DNA from: Spirosoma telluris
GTDB lineage: Bacteria > Bacteroidota > Bacteroidia > Cytophagales > Spirosomataceae
Reading direction: 5' to 3'
NCBI GenBank assembly: GCA_003259005.1
Contig: QLII01000001.1
Span: 2,062,501-2,126,500, forward strand
Length of the DNA: 64,000 bases
In this document: in pieces, positions 1 through 9,305 of the stretch
Numbering within the stretch: position 1 is the first letter of the stretch
How the letters are laid out: each line of letters begins with the position of its first letter
Program-made: the position numbers and the translations under genes
Notes under the pieces: model-generated
Databases searched by the model: none
What the model saw: the letters and a program-made list of their open reading frames with translations, nothing else
Told to the model about the DNA's origin: nothing

Positions 1-864
1 GGCTTCATTGTGCTCGCCCTCTAACCTTTCAATTTCTTCACGCGATAACAAGGTGAACACGCGAATTAGGCGTGGGCAATCGGCATCAGCGGTGTTTAGC
101 CAAAATTGGTAGAACTGGTAAGGTGATGTCAATGCTGGATCGAGCCAGACATTCCCACTTTCCGATTTTCCGAATTTGGTGCCATCAGCTTTCGTAACCA
201 ATGGCGTTGTCAGTGCAAAAGCCTGGTATTCTTCCCGACCCTCTTTTCGCCTGATCAGTTCAGTACCGGTGGTAATATTTCCCCACTGATCAGAGCCACC
301 CATTTGTAAGCGGACATTCTTATTCTTGTAGAGCCAGTAGAAATCATAGCCCTGCAATAATTGATAGGAGAACTCTGTGAAGGAAATCCCGGTTTCGAGC
401 CGCTTTTTCACTGAGTCTTTCGCCATCATATAATTGACGCTAATATGCTTTCCTGCTTCACGCAGAAAGCCCAGGAAGGAAATTTCTTTGAACCAGTCGT
501 AGTTATTGACCATTTCAGCAGAATTAGCACCCTCACCGAACTCAAGAAACTTGGTCAATTGCTGCCGAATGCCTTCCTGATTGCGCCTTAATGTCTCTTC
601 AGATAGAAACTCACGCTCAGCGGCTTTACCCGATGGGTCGCCAATCATCCCTGTAGCGCCACCAACCAGCGCAAAAGGTTTGTGACCGGCTCGTTGCAAA
701 TGCACCAGCAGCATGATGGTCGCCAGGTTACCAATATGGAGCGACGCGGCCGTTGGATCAAATCCAATGTAACCCGCAGTCATTTCTTTCTGGAGTTGTT
801 CTTCAGTGCCGGGGGTCATGTCATTTAACATACCACGCCAGCGGAGTTCTTCAACGAAATTCAT
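1..864 (-). CDS. tyrS: Tyrosyl-tRNA synthetase, C-terminus cut by window edge
   Basis: Charges tRNA-Tyr with tyrosine in the cytoplasm; class I aminoacyl-tRNA synthetase. The first 288 codons are present, from an ATG at 864, and the frame is still open at base 1, so the S4-like RNA-binding tail is missing. Visible family signatures are the HIGH-type motif (HIGN, about residue 45) in a context [14 protein letters not shown], the tyrosine-binding region around QLLQGYDF and GGSDQWGNI, and the KMSKS-type loop written KFGKS near residue 235. The gene is co-oriented with queA upstream, separated by a GA/CT-rich inverted repeat. The family is universal and the identification is clear; only the end lies outside the window. 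Confidence 0.97.
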   Translation of the reverse strand, partial: MNFVEELRWRGMLNDMTPGTEEQLQKEMTAGYIGFDPTAASLHIGNLATIMLLVHLQRAGHKPFALVGGATGMIGDPSGKAAEREFLSEETLRRNQEGIRQQLTKFLEFGEGANSAEMVNNYDWFKEISFLGFLREAGKHISVNYMMAKDSVKKRLETGISFTEFSYQLLQGYDFYWLYKNKNVRLQMGGSDQWGNITTGTELIRRKEGREEYQAFALTTPLVTKADGTKFGKSESGNVWLDPALTSPYQFYQFWLNTADADCPRLIRVFTLLSREEIERLEGEHNEA

Positions 865-867
865 AAT

Positions 868-978
868 GAGGGGGAAGAGAGGGAGGAAAGGGAAGAGAGG
901 AAGGAAAAGAAAGGACAATTAAACGTTACTCTGTTTTTTTCCTTTCCTTCCCCTCTTCCTTTTCCTCCCTCTCCTCCT
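868..978. repeat. GA-rich/CT-rich intergenic inverted repeat
   Basis: A purine-only arm (868-914) faces a pyrimidine-only arm (about 938-978) across a short AT-rich loop. Pairing is long but imperfect. It lies between queA and tyrS, both on the minus strand, and could form a stable mRNA hairpin that partly insulates the two genes. It belongs to the group of long intergenic hairpins noted throughout the window. Confidence 0.6.
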
Positions 979-998
979 TTTTTTACAAAATTAATGGT

Positions 999-2219
999 TT
1001 ATGGCAAAAGCAATGACGAGTCGCCATAACTAAGGAAGCGATAATCGTTCTCTAGCGCTTCCTTATATATATGCTTCCAGTTTTCGCCAATAAGTGCCGC
1101 AATTAGCAGAATCAGTGTCGAACCGGGTTGATGGAAGTTAGTGACGATACCTTTGCACAGCTTAAACTGGTAGCCGGGTGTAATATATATACCCGTATAC
1201 GCCACAATCGACTCCTGCTTAGCCTCAATTATATAATCCAAAACAGCTTGTAGAGACTCCTCTGGTTTGGGTTGCTGGTGAATGGCTAACTGATACGCAT
1301 AATGCTGATCGAGCTGGAACGGCTTTGGCTCGTTATTGATCAGTTTAACCCCCATCCAGTATAAACTTTCCAGCGCCCGCATAGACGTTGTACCAACAGC
1401 TATGAGGTTATCCATATGATCAAGAAGGTTCCGTAGATTCTCTTGTGTATACACTACCTCCTCAGTATGCATGTGGTGCTGTCGAACATCTTCCGTTTTA
1501 ATGGGCTGGAATGTTCCCGCACCAACATGTAGCGTCAGATAATCATGGTCGATCCCTCGGTGTGCAAGTGCCTGAAAAACGGAAGGAGTGAAATGGAGTC
1601 CGGCAGTTGGGGCTGCCACAGCTCCTTCCTGCTTTGAATAGACGGTTTGATAGGTCTCCCGATCAATATCTGTAGCTTCTCGTTTGAGGTAAGGTGGTAG
1701 TGGAATTTCGCCTGCGTATTGAATTAGTTGAGCAAACGTTAAGGTTTCCGGTTGCCAGCTTAGTTGAACAGTAGATTGTTCATAGTCAAACCAGCTTACC
1801 ATAAGGATAACTTCCCCATCTGGTGTAGTCAGGGTTGTTTTAAGTGTCTCGTCAGGTTTCCAGCGTTTTCGGTTCCCAATCATACCCTGCCAAACGACCG
1901 ACCCTGTCGCTTCCATGGCCAGACTAATGGGCTGGGAATTCGGAAAAGGGTTCAGCAAAAACAACTCAATGACCGCGCCCGTTGGTTTAGTAAAATGCAG
2001 TCGCGCTGGAATGACCTTCGTATTATTAAAGACCAGAAAACTGTTTGCAGGAAGCAAATCAGGTAACTGCATGAACTGCTCGTGATGAATCTCTCCGTTT
2101 TTATAAACAAGCAACTTCGATGCATCACGCTGTGGTAGTGGAAACCGGGCGATGCGCTCATCGGGCAGATCGTACTGGAACTGACTCAATAATAGTTCCT
2201 TTGTTTCACTCATCATCAC
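999..2219 (-). CDS. queA: S-adenosylmethionine:tRNA ribosyltransferase-isomerase
   Basis: Transfers and isomerises the ribosyl part of SAM onto 7-aminomethyl-7-deazaguanine in tRNA, giving epoxyqueuosine: a late queuosine step. The 406-residue protein has the conserved N-terminal run FQYDLPDERIA, the VFNNTKVIPARL motif near residue 70, EIPLPPYLKR, the GAVAAPTAGLHFT motif near residue 200, LHVGAGTFQP near 230, and VTNFHQPGSTLILLIAA near the C-terminus. It is longer than the roughly 350 residues of proteobacterial QueA, as is common in Bacteroidota. The start is one of three adjacent ATG codons (2219, 2216, 2213); it overlaps the end of the upstream membrane-protein gene by up to 14 bases, which suggests coupled translation. 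Confidence 0.95.
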   Translation of the reverse strand: MMMSETKELLLSQFQYDLPDERIARFPLPQRDASKLLVYKNGEIHHEQFMQLPDLLPANSFLVFNNTKVIPARLHFTKPTGAVIELFLLNPFPNSQPISLAMEATGSVVWQGMIGNRKRWKPDETLKTTLTTPDGEVILMVSWFDYEQSTVQLSWQPETLTFAQLIQYAGEIPLPPYLKREATDIDRETYQTVYSKQEGAVAAPTAGLHFTPSVFQALAHRGIDHDYLTLHVGAGTFQPIKTEDVRQHHMHTEEVVYTQENLRNLLDHMDNLIAVGTTSMRALESLYWMGVKLINNEPKPFQLDQHYAYQLAIHQQPKPEESLQAVLDYIIEAKQESIVAYTGIYITPGYQFKLCKGIVTNFHQPGSTLILLIAALIGENWKHIYKEALENDYRFLSYGDSSLLLP

Positions 2220-2715
2220 CGGGTTTCATGAACAAACGAATCGGTAACCAGGCCAGCACTGCAATCAGGATGGCTGTAGTAAGCGGTAATAACCAGGCGT
2301 ACTCAATGTATCGAATCGGGCGGTCAGACCGGTTGAGAAATGAAAGTACTAACAAACCCAAGCCTAGTATCGTATTAATAGAAGCGATAAGCAGGCTAAA
2401 CCACTCCTTAAAAATCGTATCCAGTTTTGGTCGATGCCTGGCCCAAACAGCCTGATTAGGTACCAGAAGTTGGGCAGTTGGAACGCGAAGAAACAACCGG
2501 GCAACGGCATTAACCAACGTGTTGTTAATCAGGAAAATGGCGATAGCGACGTAAAAAATTACCTCACGATTGATCGTTTGAATTGGATGATTCAGCTCAT
2601 CGAAACGAACATTGACTTCATCGGGATACGAAATATAACTACTGAACAACGCTAAAACGAATCCGACAATGGACAAAATACGCCAAATGCGGACAAAAAA
2701 AGTACCTGCTTTCAT
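2206..2715 (-). CDS. Small four-helix membrane protein, unknown function
   Basis: Encodes 169 residues with four likely transmembrane segments (about residues 10-28, 50-68, 108-128, 140-160). The stretch between helices 1 and 2 (SYPDEVNVRFDELNHPI) resembles the periplasmic loop of DUF1648-type membrane proteins, but the match is weak and I assign no function. Its 3' end overlaps the start of queA, so the two are very likely co-transcribed from the -7 element at 2823-2830. Confidence 0.75.
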   Translation of the reverse strand: MKAGTFFVRIWRILSIVGFVLALFSSYISYPDEVNVRFDELNHPIQTINREVIFYVAIAIFLINNTLVNAVARLFLRVPTAQLLVPNQAVWARHRPKLDTIFKEWFSLLIASINTILGLGLLVLSFLNRSDRPIRYIEYAWLLPLTTAILIAVLAWLPIRLFMKPGDDE

Positions 2716-2822
2716 TTAAATGACCGGGTCGCCGGTGCGATGAATGAGTGAACTGCGAAAGAGCGAAAACTCCTTCACAGTTCACCTTATGAACTTTACG
2801 GCTAATTTTTAAAATCAGGGCA

Positions 2823-2830
2823 CAAAGGTA
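2823..2830 (-). promoter_or_regulatory. Bacteroidota-type -7 promoter element
   Basis: On the minus strand the bases read TACCTTTG, an exact match to the TAnnTTTG -7 consensus of Bacteroidota. It lies about 108 bases upstream of the small membrane-protein gene that leads into queA. A clear TTG at -33 is not present at the expected spacing, so the call rests on the -7 element alone. Confidence 0.45.
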
Positions 2831-2973
2831 CGGCTGGAACAGGTGAAATCCGTTAGTTTCGCTCATTCGAATCGTATAACTATGTTATTAATGTTGGTGC
2901 TAATCAGTATCCCTCTCACCTATATGAGCCATTTCGCTCTATCACTCTTTCATTCTTTCGCTCTTTAAGTACA

Positions 2974-3525
2974 ATGAAAATTTACACAAAAACAGGCGAT
3001 AAAGGCCAAACCGCGTTGATTGGAGGACGTCGGGTAAGTAAAGCTGATCTACGAATTGATGCCTATGGGACGGTTGATGAACTGAACTCGTGGATCGGTC
3101 TTGTGCGCGACCAGCCCGTTAACGAGGTTCGAAAAGAGGAATTAAAAGAGATTCAGGATCGGCTATTTACAGTTGGTGCCGAACTCGCTAGCGATCCTGA
3201 GAAAGTAGTGAAACGAGCAATTCCCGTCATTATTGAGGCCGATGTGTTGCGACTCGAACAGGCTATGGATGCAATGGATGCCGAATTGCCTGAGTTACGT
3301 GCCTTTGTGCTACCGGGAGGAAACCAGTCTGTATCATTTTGCCACTTGGCCCGCACGGTTTGCCGTCGAGCAGAGCGATTGGTGATTTCGTTAACAGAGG
3401 AATCTCCGGTGGATGAATTAGTGATCCAATACCTGAATCGACTGTCTGATTATCTATTTGTACTAAGCAGAAAGATGGCACAGGAATTGAATGCAGAGGA
3501 AGTAGCCTGGAAGCCCCGGACATGA
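2974..3525 (+). CDS. PduO-type cob(I)alamin adenosyltransferase
   Basis: Adds adenosine from ATP to cob(I)alamin to make coenzyme B12. The 183-residue protein begins with the hallmark KIYTKTGDKGQTALIGG ATP-binding motif, followed by RIDAYGTVDELNSWIG near residue 30, and ends with the helix-bundle signature RAERLVISL and YLNRLSDYLFVLSRK that carries the conserved arginine and asparagine residues of the family. Length is normal for a single-domain trimeric enzyme. No other B12 gene is next to it. Downstream is a perfect 30-base-pair hairpin starting at the stop codon. Confidence 0.95.
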   Translation: MKIYTKTGDKGQTALIGGRRVSKADLRIDAYGTVDELNSWIGLVRDQPVNEVRKEELKEIQDRLFTVGAELASDPEKVVKRAIPVIIEADVLRLEQAMDAMDAELPELRAFVLPGGNQSVSFCHLARTVCRRAERLVISLTEESPVDELVIQYLNRLSDYLFVLSRKMAQELNAEEVAWKPRT

Positions 3526-3588
3526 TTTTCGGATAGTGGTAGATAGGCCATATTTCTAAAATATGGCCTATCTACCACTATCCGAAAA
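3526..3588. terminator. Perfect 30-bp intergenic hairpin
   Basis: Arms 3526-3555 and 3559-3588 are perfectly complementary with a 3-base loop. The arms begin with TTTTC and end with GAAAA, so the transcript from either strand ends the stem in A/U-rich sequence. It abuts the stop of the cobalamin adenosyltransferase and probably terminates or stabilises that mRNA. It also lies over the first codons of an over-long upstream reading of ilvE, which argues for the later ilvE start. Confidence 0.75.
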
Positions 3589-3598
3589 AAAAGTTGTC

Positions 3599-3637
3599 TT
3601 GACAACTAAACTTACTCAATCTATTTTTTTAGCTTTG
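3599..3637 (+). promoter_or_regulatory. Candidate ilvE promoter
   Basis: TAGCTTTG at 3630-3637 matches the TAnnTTTG -7 consensus exactly. A TTG at 3599-3601 lies 28 bases upstream, longer than the usual 19-21 spacing, so the -33 part is doubtful. The ATG chosen for ilvE follows 46 bases later. Confidence 0.45.
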
Positions 3638-3682
3638 CCGAAGCCTGACCATCAGCAGGCTAACTCATTAACCACAGCTGTT

Positions 3683-4753
3683 ATGACGACGGATTTATTG
3701 CAAATTGAACTGCGGAAAGCGGAACGCTCCCGCCTTCAGGAGGTAGACTTTAATCATCTGCCTTTCGGAAAACATTTCTCGGACCACATGTTCGTGGCCG
3801 ATTTCGTAGATGGTGAGTGGCAGAATCAAATGATCGTGCCATTCGACAATTTTACCCTAAGCCCCGCTCTGTCGTCGCTGCATTATGGTCAGTCTATTTT
3901 TGAAGGCATGAAGGCATTCAAAAATGAGGCCGGTGAGGTATTTATGTTCCGCCCGCTTGCCAATTTCGAGCGTATGAACGAGTCTGCCAAGCGGATGTGC
4001 ATGGCTACGCTGCCTGAAGAGGTATTCATGGGTGGGCTGGAAGCGCTGCTGCGAGTGGATGCGGATTGGGTGCCTGATACACCCGATAGTTCGTTATATG
4101 TACGCCCTTATATGTTTGCTACCGATACGTTTCTGGGCGTAGCACCCTCAAAAACGTACCGTTTCTGCATTTTCACCTGTCCTGTAGGCGCTTATTATTC
4201 TAATCCGCCCAAGCTGAAAGTTGAAACCGAATATATCCGCTCGGCTCCTGGTGGCGTGGGTTACGCTAAATGTGCCGGAAACTACGGTGGTTCGCTCTAT
4301 CCGACGCTGATGGCCCAACAACAGGGCTATGACCAGTTGATCTGGACTGATGCCCGCGAGCACAAATACATCGAGGAATCGGGCACTATGAATATCATCT
4401 TCGTCATTGATGGAAAAATAGTAACCCCGGCTACGTCGGATTCTATTCTGAAAGGAGTTACCCGCGATTCGATCCTGAAAATTGCCCGAAGCTGGGGTAT
4501 GGAGGTCGAAGAACGGTTGGTTTCTATTGAGGAAGTCATCAGTGGAATAGAAACTGGTCGATTGACGGAAGCCTTTGGAGCCGGAACTGCGGTGGGTTCA
4601 TCGCCTTATTCGCTTATTGGCTATAATGGTAAAGACTATATGCTACCGGAGTTTGCGCCGGAGGATTCCGTTGCGGTTCGGGTTAGAAACTACCTCAGCG
4701 ACCTGCGTACGGGTAAAATTGCCGATACGTTTGGCTGGATGCATCAAGTTTAG
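3683..4753 (+). CDS. ilvE: Branched-chain amino acid aminotransferase
   Basis: PLP enzyme that interconverts valine, leucine and isoleucine with their 2-oxo acids using glutamate/2-oxoglutarate. From the ATG at 3683 it gives 356 residues, the normal length. Motifs include FGKHFSDHMF near residue 25, SALHYGQSIFEGMKAF near 65, the PLP-lysine region YAKCAGNYGGSL near 200 (Lys in AKCAG), and the substrate-loop region EESGTMNIIFV near 230. The frame is open 40 codons further upstream, but those codons run through the 3526-3588 hairpin and the promoter-like sequence and do not resemble the family. A strong terminator follows. Confidence 0.95.
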   Translation: MTTDLLQIELRKAERSRLQEVDFNHLPFGKHFSDHMFVADFVDGEWQNQMIVPFDNFTLSPALSSLHYGQSIFEGMKAFKNEAGEVFMFRPLANFERMNESAKRMCMATLPEEVFMGGLEALLRVDADWVPDTPDSSLYVRPYMFATDTFLGVAPSKTYRFCIFTCPVGAYYSNPPKLKVETEYIRSAPGGVGYAKCAGNYGGSLYPTLMAQQQGYDQLIWTDAREHKYIEESGTMNIIFVIDGKIVTPATSDSILKGVTRDSILKIARSWGMEVEERLVSIEEVISGIETGRLTEAFGAGTAVGSSPYSLIGYNGKDYMLPEFAPEDSVAVRVRNYLSDLRTGKIADTFGWMHQV

Positions 4754-4770
4754 TTTACATAAACACCTAT

Positions 4771-4810
4771 AGAAAAGCCCTGTCCAGTTGGCCAGGGCTT
4801 TTCTGTTTTA
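4771..4810 (+). terminator. Rho-independent terminator after ilvE
   Basis: Inverted repeat AGAAAAGCCCTG / CAGGGCTTTTCT around a 10-base loop, followed by TGTTTTAT, 18 bases after the ilvE stop codon. Confidence 0.85.
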
Positions 4811-4963
4811 TAGCTATAGTTCGTTCTAAAATGTATCTATTTGGAGGCATTAAAACATCTAAATAAAATTTAACATAGATTTAATTGATCTTTATTAACA
4901 ATAGTAGTTATTGATGCAATTTTTCTTCTTTCTCTTATTTATCTACATCATTACATTTTAGTC

Positions 4964-5572
4964 ATGAAAGCAACCAACCTACTCCTATCGTTACTCAGTA
5001 TTGTTCTTTTATTTGATTCCTGTAAAAAGGAAGACGCCCAACCTGTTCAAATTGCGGATGTACTTATAGGTGGAGATTTTGAAACATCTCCTTACACGAG
5101 CTGGAGGACGGATGTTAACAAAAATAATACGACTCGCCCCACTAGCTACACAGTCGATTATTCAACCGAAGCAGCCTCGTCACCCACCCATTCCATAAAA
5201 GTTAGTTGCAATGTGGCTCAGAATGATTCGACCTACCAACTTTTTCAGCAATATCATTTTACGTCTGATACGCCTATTCCTACTGGTGCCAAGTTAACGT
5301 TAAAGGTCAAAATTAAGACCCTTAACATCCAGGGCAACGGAATTTCTATCGCTATTGGAGGCAATTTGGGAGTCAACGACAACTATGCATCTGCTTTCTT
5401 CACATCGACAGAAGGAAAAATACCGATTACGGGAACCAATGATTTCAAAGAATATACCATAACCTATGATTCATTCCCTGCGAAAACCTACAGTTTCTAT
5501 GCCTTAATCTTTTTCTTACCCAAAACTACGGGTACTGCTTATTACGATGATGTCTCCTTATCGGTGAATTAA
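4964..5572 (+). CDS. Secreted lipoprotein, possible carbohydrate-binding fold
   Basis: A 202-residue protein with a lipoprotein signal peptide; the lipobox is LFDSC with Cys20 as lipidation site, so the mature protein is probably anchored in a cell-envelope membrane. The rest begins GGDFETSPYTSWRTD and ends GTAYYDDVSLSVN, a pattern typical of galactose-binding-like beta-sandwich modules (CBM4/9 type), where a 'phi-GDFE' start and a 'DDVSL' end are common. No catalytic residues are evident. It is 50 bases upstream of the erythromycin-esterase-like gene and probably in the same transcript. Ligand unknown. Confidence 0.75.
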   Translation: MKATNLLLSLLSIVLLFDSCKKEDAQPVQIADVLIGGDFETSPYTSWRTDVNKNNTTRPTSYTVDYSTEAASSPTHSIKVSCNVAQNDSTYQLFQQYHFTSDTPIPTGAKLTLKVKIKTLNIQGNGISIAIGGNLGVNDNYASAFFTSTEGKIPITGTNDFKEYTITYDSFPAKTYSFYALIFFLPKTTGTAYYDDVSLSVN

Positions 5573-5624
5573 GAAAGGGCAAACGTTGATAGCTATCAGG
5601 CAGATTTCACTTCATTATTCGGTT

Positions 5625-6977
5625 ATGCTAATGCCCTATCAAGCTCTTCGTCTTCTGTTTCTTCTTGGATTCAGCCTGTTTGTGGCAAGTTGCAAAAAGG
5701 CTGATCCTGATCCATTGGCAGACTTATCTTCTGAAAAAATCGCTGTTGTTCAAGCGTTTAACAAAGTGATTCTACCGATACAGGATGCTGACCCTACCCG
5801 TGATTTTACCGAATTAGCACCGCTGGATACCGTCCTGGCAAAAGCGCAGGTGGTGGGTATGGGCGAAGGAACGCATGGTACACGAGAGTTTTTCCGGATG
5901 AAAGACCGCTTGTTTCGCTATCTGGTTCAAAAACACGGCCATCAGACCATCGCGTTTGAGGCTAATTTCGGACGCGCAGTGATTGTCAACCGGTTTATTC
6001 ATGGCCAAAGTACGGGTCTGGCCTCAGCAGCCGCAGCTGCTAAAAGCATGTATTTCTGGACCTGGTCGACCGACGAAGTACGCGAATTACTACAATGGAT
6101 GAAAGACTACAATGTCGGCAAATCGGCCGACAAACAACTATCGTTCTACGGGTTTGATTGCCAGTATGCTGATGATGAATTTCCATTAATTACCGAGTTT
6201 CTAACTAAAGTTGACCCAGCTTCTGTACCACGAGTTGATTCGTTAGCCACCCAATTGGCACTTCTTGGTCAAGCGTCAGTAACAGATCAACTCCGGCAGC
6301 AGTATGCAAAACAGTTGACTACGTTATCTAATCTTTTTATCTCGAATGAAAGTCAATGGGTTGCTTTAGGAGGGCGACAGGAGTACGAAATTGCCAGGCA
6401 AGCCGCTCGCGTTCTTTTCCAGCAACAGGATTTAGGCGATGCAAGCTCCTGCAATTATAGTGTCAAACGAGATCGGTACATGGCTGAGAATGTTCAATGG
6501 ATGTTAACGAGGGCGAACATTGGCAAACTAAGCTTATGGGCCCACAACTATCATATTGCCAATATTCCTTATGCGTCCTGTAACTTTCCATCAATGGGCG
6601 CTATCCTGAAAGAGCAATTGACCAATAAGTACCTGATGGTGGGCCAATTGCTCACGAATGGTTCGTTTACCGTAGTAGATGCCTCTCAAAGTAGTCGTAA
6701 TTTAAAGACCCTATCAGTTCGTACTGAAGGCGTAAATAACTCATTTAACTATCTACTTGGAAAAGGGCAATACGCCAACTTTGCTATGAATCTTCACGAT
6801 GCCCAATTAGGCTCTTCCTTAACAGATTGGCTGAGTGCTAAGCACCCTCTCTTCGAAGTCGGTGCCCTTTTTGATGAAAGTCGATCCGAGCAATATTATA
6901 GCATAACAGCATTGACCGGACGTTACGATCTATTGATCCATTTTCGGAACACTACCCCTACCCTACTACTTCCCTGA
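5625..6977 (+). CDS. Erythromycin esterase-family lipoprotein
   Basis: Member of the erythromycin esterase / succinoglycan-synthesis-like hydrolase family (PF05139). The signature GEGTHGTREFFRMKDRLF (about residues 82-99) holds the conserved Glu and His pair; FEANFGRAV, YFWTWSTDEVRELLQWM and the late WAHNYHIAN motif complete the active-site set. A lipoprotein signal (FVASC) precedes it. I chose the ATG at 5625 (an ATG at 5631 is equally possible) because the frame opens upstream only with a TTG and no signal-like sequence. Most family members in Bacteroidota have no proven link with macrolides, so the true substrate is unknown; resistance should not be assumed. Confidence 0.88.
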   Translation: MLMPYQALRLLFLLGFSLFVASCKKADPDPLADLSSEKIAVVQAFNKVILPIQDADPTRDFTELAPLDTVLAKAQVVGMGEGTHGTREFFRMKDRLFRYLVQKHGHQTIAFEANFGRAVIVNRFIHGQSTGLASAAAAAKSMYFWTWSTDEVRELLQWMKDYNVGKSADKQLSFYGFDCQYADDEFPLITEFLTKVDPASVPRVDSLATQLALLGQASVTDQLRQQYAKQLTTLSNLFISNESQWVALGGRQEYEIARQAARVLFQQQDLGDASSCNYSVKRDRYMAENVQWMLTRANIGKLSLWAHNYHIANIPYASCNFPSMGAILKEQLTNKYLMVGQLLTNGSFTVVDASQSSRNLKTLSVRTEGVNNSFNYLLGKGQYANFAMNLHDAQLGSSLTDWLSAKHPLFEVGALFDESRSEQYYSITALTGRYDLLIHFRNTTPTLLLP

Positions 6978-7046
6978 AAAACCCTCTGTAGGGAAACAGC
7001 TAGTTTATGCTTCTATTTATTTGTTTGTTTTCAAATATCGACTACT

Positions 7047-8200
7047 ATGCATCGGCTTAACCTATTACTTTTTACCTTATTACTACTTACGTTAAAAACG
7101 CACGGGCAAATTACTGTTTATCAGGACGAAAAAGGTCAAATTTTCACAACTTCCGATTCATATTCGACAGGCAGGCAAACTACGTCTACGGCCTCCTATA
7201 TAAAAGTAACTTTTCTGGGAAATCCGTTTTTCACCTTTCCTGTTTGGCAGGAAGGCAAAGTTCAACTGGATCGATCAGGCAAGGAGCTGGATTGCCAACT
7301 GGCTTACAATCTGGTCACCAGTGACGTGTTGTGTCGGTTTGCAGGAGATTCGGCCGTGACAATCATTACGCCTGAACGATTTACCATTAATAATACGACC
7401 TTCGTTCGGCTACAGAATAGTATAGCCGGGTTAGAGTATCGAACGTATTTTTCAATCCTGCACAACGGCCCAACCAAGCTTTGGATGAGCTTAAATAGTC
7501 AGATCGAGCCCAGAAACAGTGCCGAAGAAATCAAGACGAGTTATTATAAGGATTTAAATATTCAGGGTATTTATCGCATCAAAACGAAGTATTATATCCA
7601 GAAAGGTGAAGGCGAACCCAGGCTCGTCAACCTATCCAAAAAACTACTTCTAGACGCTTTTGCCGACCAGGCGGCAGCGCTTGAATCTAAAATACCTTCC
7701 CGCCAACTCACACCGAACGATATAATCGACGCCATTAATGTCTATGATTCGCTAGTGCTCGCCGAACGAAAAAGCCTGGCTCATTTAAGTAAGGAAGAGT
7801 TATTTAAGAAAACGCTTCAAGCTAAAATTACGTACCCAGGCTGGGTTGGAAAACAAGGAATCTATGGGCGTGTGTACGCCGGATTTGATGTTGATTCGCA
7901 GGGGCAATCAAAAATGTCGTCATTCTTAGTCCCGATAATGTTGGTTTTGGATTTACGTCGGAGGTAAAAAAAGCGCTGGAAATGCTCGCCACCGTCGATC
8001 CGGCTTTTAACGGTAAATACGCATTGCCGGTTGCCTTCACGTATACCAATACGAAGGAAAAGTCGGGCCCACATGTTCCAATCAACCGTTTACCTGATGA
8101 CCGGCTCGATGGACGCCAGCTACTGGAAGAGGTGGTTGTGCCGTATGTTGTTTCAACCCCAATCACTACCAGCCGAGAGGTTTGGGGATATTATAAATAG
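7047..8200 (+). CDS. Secreted protein with TonB-C-like domain, one apparent frameshift
   Basis: After a signal peptide (ends near KTHGQ) comes a 250-residue region I do not recognise, then a TonB C-terminal-like module beginning near GIYGRVYAGFDVDSQGQ. The frame breaks in a run of five A at 7910-7914; adding one base continues with NVVILSPDNVGFGFTSEV and on to the stop at 8198-8200, giving 384 residues. The restored tail follows the TonB-C pattern of strand-turn-strand then helix (VKKALEMLATVDPAF). Such domains occur in proteins that contact TonB partners or act as envelope modules. The unshifted reading ends prematurely at 7967 with an unrelated tail. Spacing to the nitrilase gene is 11 bases, so the two may be co-transcribed. 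Confidence 0.7.
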
Positions 8201-8211
8201 CTAGTTACCTG

Positions 8212-9159
8212 ATGGAAAACCTTAAAATATCGACAGCCCAGTTTGAAAACAGAAGTGGCGATAAGGCCTATAATCTCTCCGTAATTGAGGATATCTCTCG
8301 GAAAGCAGCCCAACAAGGTTCAAACGTAGTGGCCTTTCATGAATGTTCGATTACCGGCTATACGTTTGCCCGTCATCTGTCGAGAGAACAAATGCTGGAC
8401 CTGGCCGAATTCATTCCGGATGGGCCGAGCATTACCAAACTCACCGAGATAGCACAAGCCCATGATATTGCTGTTTTAGCCGGTCTTTTCGAAAAAGACG
8501 AGGATGATAACTTATTTAAGGCGTATGTCTGCGTCGATAAAAACGGGTTGGTTGCCAAATACCGGAAACTACACCCATTCATAAATCCTTACCTAACCCC
8601 TGGCGATCAGTATTGCGTCTTTGATCTGTATGGGTGGTCATGCGGTATTTTAATTTGCTACGATAATAACGTCATCGAAAATGTGCGGGCTACCCGGCTT
8701 TTGGGAGCCAATGTGATTTTTATGCCTCACGTGACCATGTGTACCCCCTCTACCCGACCGGGTGCTGGCTTCGTAGATCCGAAACTCTGGGAAAACCGTG
8801 AAACTGACCCGACTTCGTTACGGCTCGAATTTGAGGGAATGAAAGGGCGCGACTGGCTCATGAAATGGCTTCCGGCAAGGGCTTACGACAACGGAATCTA
8901 CGCCGTTTTCTCTAACCCAATCGGGATGGATGACGACCAGCTGAAAAATGGCTGTTCGATGATTATTGATCCTTTTGGCGATATTTTAGCCGAATGCCGA
9001 ACGCTGGGTGACGATTTTGTAACCGCCACCCTAACGCCAGAGAAACTGACACAGGCAGGAGGCCATCGGTATATTAAAGCAAGGCGACCGGAGCTATACC
9101 GTGATATTATTGGTCAGGCACACCAGTCTGAACAGAAAGTTGTCTGGCTAACGGAATAA
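8212..9159 (+). CDS. Carbon-nitrogen hydrolase (nitrilase superfamily)
   Basis: A 315-residue cytoplasmic amidase-type enzyme. The Glu-Lys-Cys triad is visible: Glu44 in AFHECSITGY, Lys119 in YRKLHPF and Cys149 in GILICYDNN, each in the normal order and spacing. The C-terminal part (GCSMIIDPFGDILAEC) is the usual last beta strands of the fold. The superfamily cleaves amides, carbamoyl groups or nitriles, and sequence alone does not give the substrate here. It sits directly after the TonB-C-like gene. Confidence 0.92.
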   Translation: MENLKISTAQFENRSGDKAYNLSVIEDISRKAAQQGSNVVAFHECSITGYTFARHLSREQMLDLAEFIPDGPSITKLTEIAQAHDIAVLAGLFEKDEDDNLFKAYVCVDKNGLVAKYRKLHPFINPYLTPGDQYCVFDLYGWSCGILICYDNNVIENVRATRLLGANVIFMPHVTMCTPSTRPGAGFVDPKLWENRETDPTSLRLEFEGMKGRDWLMKWLPARAYDNGIYAVFSNPIGMDDDQLKNGCSMIIDPFGDILAECRTLGDDFVTATLTPEKLTQAGGHRYIKARRPELYRDIIGQAHQSEQKVVWLTE

Positions 9160-9305
9160 CTTCCGGGCCGCCCAAGGGCTTTGGGTTTTCAGATGTTAAA
9201 ACAATATACCCTACTTAGCCTTTCGCTATAATTCTTCTGTTTTGGTACGAGATTTGCCAACCATGGTATATATGGTATTTTCTTTAGTCTCGAACCAGTA
9301 ACCTA

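Noticed and set aside
5625..6977. Macrolide resistance gene
   Set aside because: The family motifs are present, but chromosomal members in this phylum are widespread and have no demonstrated macrolide activity; the evidence supports only the family.
7910..7914. Programmed -1 frameshifting at the A run of the TonB-C-like gene
   Set aside because: No canonical X-XXY-YYZ slippery heptamer or downstream pseudoknot was seen, and the same kind of break occurs in 18 unrelated genes, so a common technical cause is more likely.
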